Below, one piece after another: positions 61,301 to 64,000 of a stretch of DNA of 64,000 bases; the first letter of the stretch is position 1, and each line of letters starts with the position of its first letter. The notes under the pieces were generated by a model, which saw only the letters and a program-made list of their open reading frames with translations, was not told the DNA's origin and did not search any database. Made by a program: the position numbers and the translations under genes. This stretch comes from Lysinibacillus sp. FSL W8-0992 (lineage in GTDB: Bacteria; Bacillota; Bacilli; Bacillales_A; Planococcaceae), in NCBI RefSeq assembly GCF_038008685.1, contig NZ_JBBOZQ010000001.1, forward strand, positions 3,100,001-3,164,000, written 5' to 3'.

Positions 61301-61338
61301 CTTAAACATTGCAAAGGCACTATGCTGCAATGTTTAAG
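61301..61338 (+). other. Intra-operon hairpin 2
   Basis: CTTAAACATTGCA/TGCAATGTTTAAG, 13-bp perfect stem with a 12-nt loop and no T run, between the second dehydrogenase and the aldehyde dehydrogenase genes. Same stem length as hairpin 1 but unrelated sequence; a possible processing or stability element. Confidence 0.6.
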
Positions 61339-61370
61339 CAAATCTCATATTTGAAAGGGTGGGAAAGACA

Positions 61371-62849
61371 TTGAAAACATTGAATAATTTGAAAGACTAT
61401 CAAAATGTCATTAACGGGAAGGCAATTCCATCATCTTCAGGTAATAAAATGGATAGCTATGATCCGGCAACTGGTAAGGTGTGGGCAACCATTCCTTGTA
61501 GCACTGTCGAAGATGTTGAAGCAACGGTGACGGCTGCTCGTACTGCCCTTCCAGGTTGGTCAGCACTTCCTGCTAGTGAAAGAGCAAATTATTTACGTCG
61601 TATTGGCGATATGATTGCACAATATGGCGATGAATTGGCTGAACTAGAAACGAAAGATAATGGTTGGGTTATTCGTGAAACAAAGTTCGGACTTATTCCT
61701 ATCCTATCAAGTATGTGGTATGATGCCGCAGCGGCAGCTACTAATGTTGGGAGTAAAGGCGAAACCGTGCAACTTGGGCCAAATACTGTAGGATTTACAA
61801 TGCGTGAACCTTATGGAGTCGTAGTAGGCATTATTCCATGGAATTCAGCATTATGGACATTTACGGTGAAAGCAGCGGCAGCACTTGCTGGTGGAAACAC
61901 GGTCATCATTAAACCATCGGAATTAGCAGCAGCTGCACCGCTCCGTTACGGAGAACTTATTCAAAGTATTTTACCACCAGGCGTTTTAAATGTTATTTCT
62001 GGTACAGGCGCTGAAGTGGGCGATGCGCTCGTTCGTCATCCAAACGTCAATAAAGTAAGCTTAACCGGTTCAGGGAAAACTGCGAAAGCAATCGCCGAGT
62101 CCACTGCGCAACATCCTAAATCAATGGTATTAGAATTAGGTGGCAAATCACCGAATATTGTTTTTGAAGATGCTGATTTAGCGAAAGCAGCAAATGGCGT
62201 CACAGTAAATGGTATTTTCACAGGCAATGCAGGACAGCTTTGTGTCGGCGGCTCACGAATCCTAATTCAACGATCTGTCTTAGATAAAATGATTGCTCTA
62301 ATGAAAGAAGAAATAACAACACATATTCAATTGGGCAACACATTAGACATGCAGACGCCAATGGGACCAGTTGCCAATGAAATGCAATATAAAAAGGTTT
62401 GCTCCTATATTGAGCTAGGGCAACAAGAAGGTGGAGAAATCATCGTTGGCGGACGCTTCGGTGGTGCCAACTTGTTACCAGGTCAAGATGATTTAGCGGA
62501 TGGCTATTGGATCGAACCGACCTTACTAAAAGTAGAAAGTAATAACTTGCAAGTTTGCCAAGAAGAAATTTTTGGACCAGTTGCTGTCGTGATACCATTT
62601 GATACAGAAGAAGAGGCACTTGCCATTGCCAATGATACAGAATACGGATTAGGTGCCGGTGTTTGGACATCTGATTTAAATCGTGCACATCGAATGATTC
62701 GCTCTATCGAATCTGGAAATGTGTGGGTAAATACGTATCGCATCGTTGGAACTGAACTTCCATTCGGTGGACAAAAAGCGAGTGGCTTTGGTACAGACTC
62801 TGTACTCGAATTCACACGTGAAAAAACATGCTATATTCAAATTGGCTAA
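61371..62849 (+). CDS. Aldehyde dehydrogenase
   Basis: A 492-aa NAD(P)-dependent aldehyde dehydrogenase. Cofactor and active-site segments are IIPWNSALWTFTVK, SLTGSGKTAKAIAE, catalytic Glu in LELGGKSPN, nucleophilic Cys in NAGQLCVGGSR, and EEIFGPV. It oxidises an aldehyde to an acid; in this operon the likely source is the aldehyde released by the Ltp2-like aldolase. The start is uncertain: a TTG at 61371 fits the AAAGGGTGGG site, with a GTG at 61359 as alternative. Confidence 0.92.
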   Translation: MKTLNNLKDYQNVINGKAIPSSSGNKMDSYDPATGKVWATIPCSTVEDVEATVTAARTALPGWSALPASERANYLRRIGDMIAQYGDELAELETKDNGWVIRETKFGLIPILSSMWYDAAAAATNVGSKGETVQLGPNTVGFTMREPYGVVVGIIPWNSALWTFTVKAAAALAGGNTVIIKPSELAAAAPLRYGELIQSILPPGVLNVISGTGAEVGDALVRHPNVNKVSLTGSGKTAKAIAESTAQHPKSMVLELGGKSPNIVFEDADLAKAANGVTVNGIFTGNAGQLCVGGSRILIQRSVLDKMIALMKEEITTHIQLGNTLDMQTPMGPVANEMQYKKVCSYIELGQQEGGEIIVGGRFGGANLLPGQDDLADGYWIEPTLLKVESNNLQVCQEEIFGPVAVVIPFDTEEEALAIANDTEYGLGAGVWTSDLNRAHRMIRSIESGNVWVNTYRIVGTELPFGGQKASGFGTDSVLEFTREKTCYIQIG

Positions 62850-62919
62850 CGTCTAACGACGGATAGACAGGTATGAAAATATAATCGTTAGGACAAGTAA
62901 ACATGAAACGGGGAATAGT

Positions 62920-64000
62920 ATGCCACAAGCAAAAAATGGACTATTTTATGGATGGTATATTGTTTTAACAAGCTTCTTGATTATGTTTTCGGCATTCTCC
63001 ATTGTAAATTCTCTACACAGTTTATTTCTTGTGCCGGTAACAAGCGAATTGGGCATGACAAGAACGACTTTTTCAATTGTACTTTCCGTTGGAGGTCTTG
63101 GTGTTGCGATAGCTTCACCTTTTATGGGAAAGCTCCTTGCTAAAGGCAATATGAAGTTAATAATGTCTGTATGTGTTATTTTTGCAGGCTGTGGCTTTAT
63201 GTTGTATTCCTTTGCGCAGTCGGCAATCTATTTTGCCATCATCGCTTTTTTTATAGGGGTATGTGTTGCTGGATTTTCCAATATTCCTATCTCCATTATG
63301 CTAACGAATTGGTTTTATGAAAAAAAGGGGCTAGCAATGGGATTGGCATTCGCTGGATCAGGTGTCGGGACGGCAGCACTTAGCCCTATTTTAACAACGT
63401 TAATTTCAAATTATGGTTGGAGAACAACTTATGTCATTGCAGGCGTACTAATTATCGTTATTTCGTTGCCATTAATTTTATTTTTCACTAAGAAAAACCC
63501 TGCTGAAAAAGGGACGATGGCACTTGGTGCAGATCGTGTCCAAGAGGAGCAAGCGAATACGGCTCAATCGGGTTTAACGCTGGCTGAGGCAAAGAAATCA
63601 GGCGTGTTTTGGCTATTTATTTTCGGTGTCGTATGCTTTGCGCTTGTTGCAGGCGGGGTACAAATGCATATACCGGCTTATTTAATTGATATTGGCCATC
63701 CTGCGTTATTTGCTGGAACAATTTTCGGTCTGTTATCTTTATCAAATACTGTTGGAAAGCTAATTCTTGGAGCCATATTCGATAAATTTAGAACAACTGG
63801 CGGAATCCTATTTGTAGGTGTTTGTATGACAATAGCGATGGTGTCATTGCTAATGGCAAACGCTAAGAGCTTTGCGTTTGTATTCGCGATCGCTTACGGA
63901 TTTAGTATTGTCATTGCCACAATCGGCCCTCCGTTTATGACAGATGATTTGTTTGGCAAAAAAGATTTCGGTGCCATTTTTGGCTTCGTACAGGTATTCT
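62920..64000 (+). CDS. MFS transporter, cut by the window end
   Basis: The first 360 residues of a major facilitator superfamily permease of the monocarboxylate/oxalate-formate type (N terminus GLFYGWYIVLTS, loop NWFYEKKGLAMGLAFAGSGVG). About ten helices are visible and the frame is open at position 64000. It likely imports the organic acid used by the acyl-CoA operon. GGGG about 6 nt before the ATG. The gene continues outside the window. Confidence 0.88.
   Translation, partial: MPQAKNGLFYGWYIVLTSFLIMFSAFSIVNSLHSLFLVPVTSELGMTRTTFSIVLSVGGLGVAIASPFMGKLLAKGNMKLIMSVCVIFAGCGFMLYSFAQSAIYFAIIAFFIGVCVAGFSNIPISIMLTNWFYEKKGLAMGLAFAGSGVGTAALSPILTTLISNYGWRTTYVIAGVLIIVISLPLILFFTKKNPAEKGTMALGADRVQEEQANTAQSGLTLAEAKKSGVFWLFIFGVVCFALVAGGVQMHIPAYLIDIGHPALFAGTIFGLLSLSNTVGKLILGAIFDKFRTTGGILFVGVCMTIAMVSLLMANAKSFAFVFAIAYGFSIVIATIGPPFMTDDLFGKKDFGAIFGFVQVF

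Noticed and set aside
54165-62849. Ordinary beta-oxidation operon
   Set aside because: No 3-hydroxyacyl-CoA dehydrogenase and no Cys-containing thiolase are present; the MaoC pair, DUF35 and Ltp2-like protein fit retro-aldol chemistry better.

Overview
The window looks like a chromosomal segment of a low-GC, Gram-positive, aerobic endospore-former of the Bacillaceae/Planococcaceae group, most likely Lysinibacillus or Solibacillus. Evidence: AT-rich DNA, strong AGGAGG-type ribosome binding sites, a T-box leader on argS, B. subtilis-like pairs (xpaC/yaaN, yhgD/yhgE), LCP, YkpA-type ABC-F and DUF1232 proteins, and a palindromic repeat of a kind scattered through Bacillaceae genomes. No rRNA, tRNA, prophage, CRISPR or IS element was seen. 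The genus is inferred; the family-level call is firmer.

Layout. 0-6.8 kb: xpaC-telA operon, an acylphosphatase-like protein lacking its catalytic Asn, a soluble globin-type chemoreceptor with a zinc-binding tail, a cold-shock gene with a long structured leader, a DUF1232 membrane protein and a DUF2089/SHOCT-like operon. 7-16 kb: ArsR/SRPBCC pair with twin operators, a large UvrA-like ATPase with a cysteine-rich extension, a membrane-anchored trypsin-like protease, a lipoprotein with a probable ATT start, an S66 LD-carboxypeptidase, DinB and ABC-F. 16-29 kb: T-box-argS, CynX-type MFS, a pseudo-protease lipoprotein coupled to recQ, msrA, LCP, AI-2E-type permease, aminotransferase, a P-loop protein and a crotonase. 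29-42 kb: a catalytically degenerate tyrosine recombinase, the ATP-grasp/alpha-E/transglutaminase trio, an intact XerC-like recombinase, a three-member family of about 50-aa proteins under duplicated promoters, a PAS-GGDEF-EAL protein, a leader peptide plus hairpin before a CD3324-like gene, and GNAT genes, one frameshifted.

42-48.4 kb is a catabolic operon divergent from a MarR gene: PatB/MalY C-S lyase, M20 amidohydrolase, DUF3311 protein, sodium:solute symporter (5' frameshift), double AhpD-like protein and RidA. The order suggests import, deacylation and beta-elimination of an N-acyl S-substituted cysteine, with RidA removing the 2-aminoacrylate formed by the lyase. 48.4-50.4 kb is a TetR/YhgE pair with an operator. 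50.48-51.55 kb is a tandem array of five palindromic repeat units (about 232-bp period), just upstream of a 680-aa protein of unknown function ending in an XRE-type helix-turn-helix.

54-64 kb is a long operon: NDP-forming acyl-CoA synthetase, two MaoC-type hydratases, a thiolase-fold protein without the thiolase nucleophile, a DUF35 zinc/OB protein, two acyl-CoA dehydrogenases, an aldehyde dehydrogenase and an MFS permease cut by the window end. The set parallels the actinobacterial steroid side-chain (igr) module (paired ChsE dehydrogenases, paired ChsH hydratases, Ltp2-DUF35 aldolase) and suggests activation, dehydrogenation, hydration and retro-aldol cleavage of an acyl side chain with oxidation of the aldehyde released. 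This is the best candidate for an undescribed pathway here.

Four exact copies of TTATGTAAACT, the XerD half of the B. subtilis dif site, lie in intergenic DNA: three on the plus strand (5.6, 14.0, 20.3 kb) and one on the minus strand (39.7 kb). They may be XerD-binding sites and would place the window near the replication terminus.
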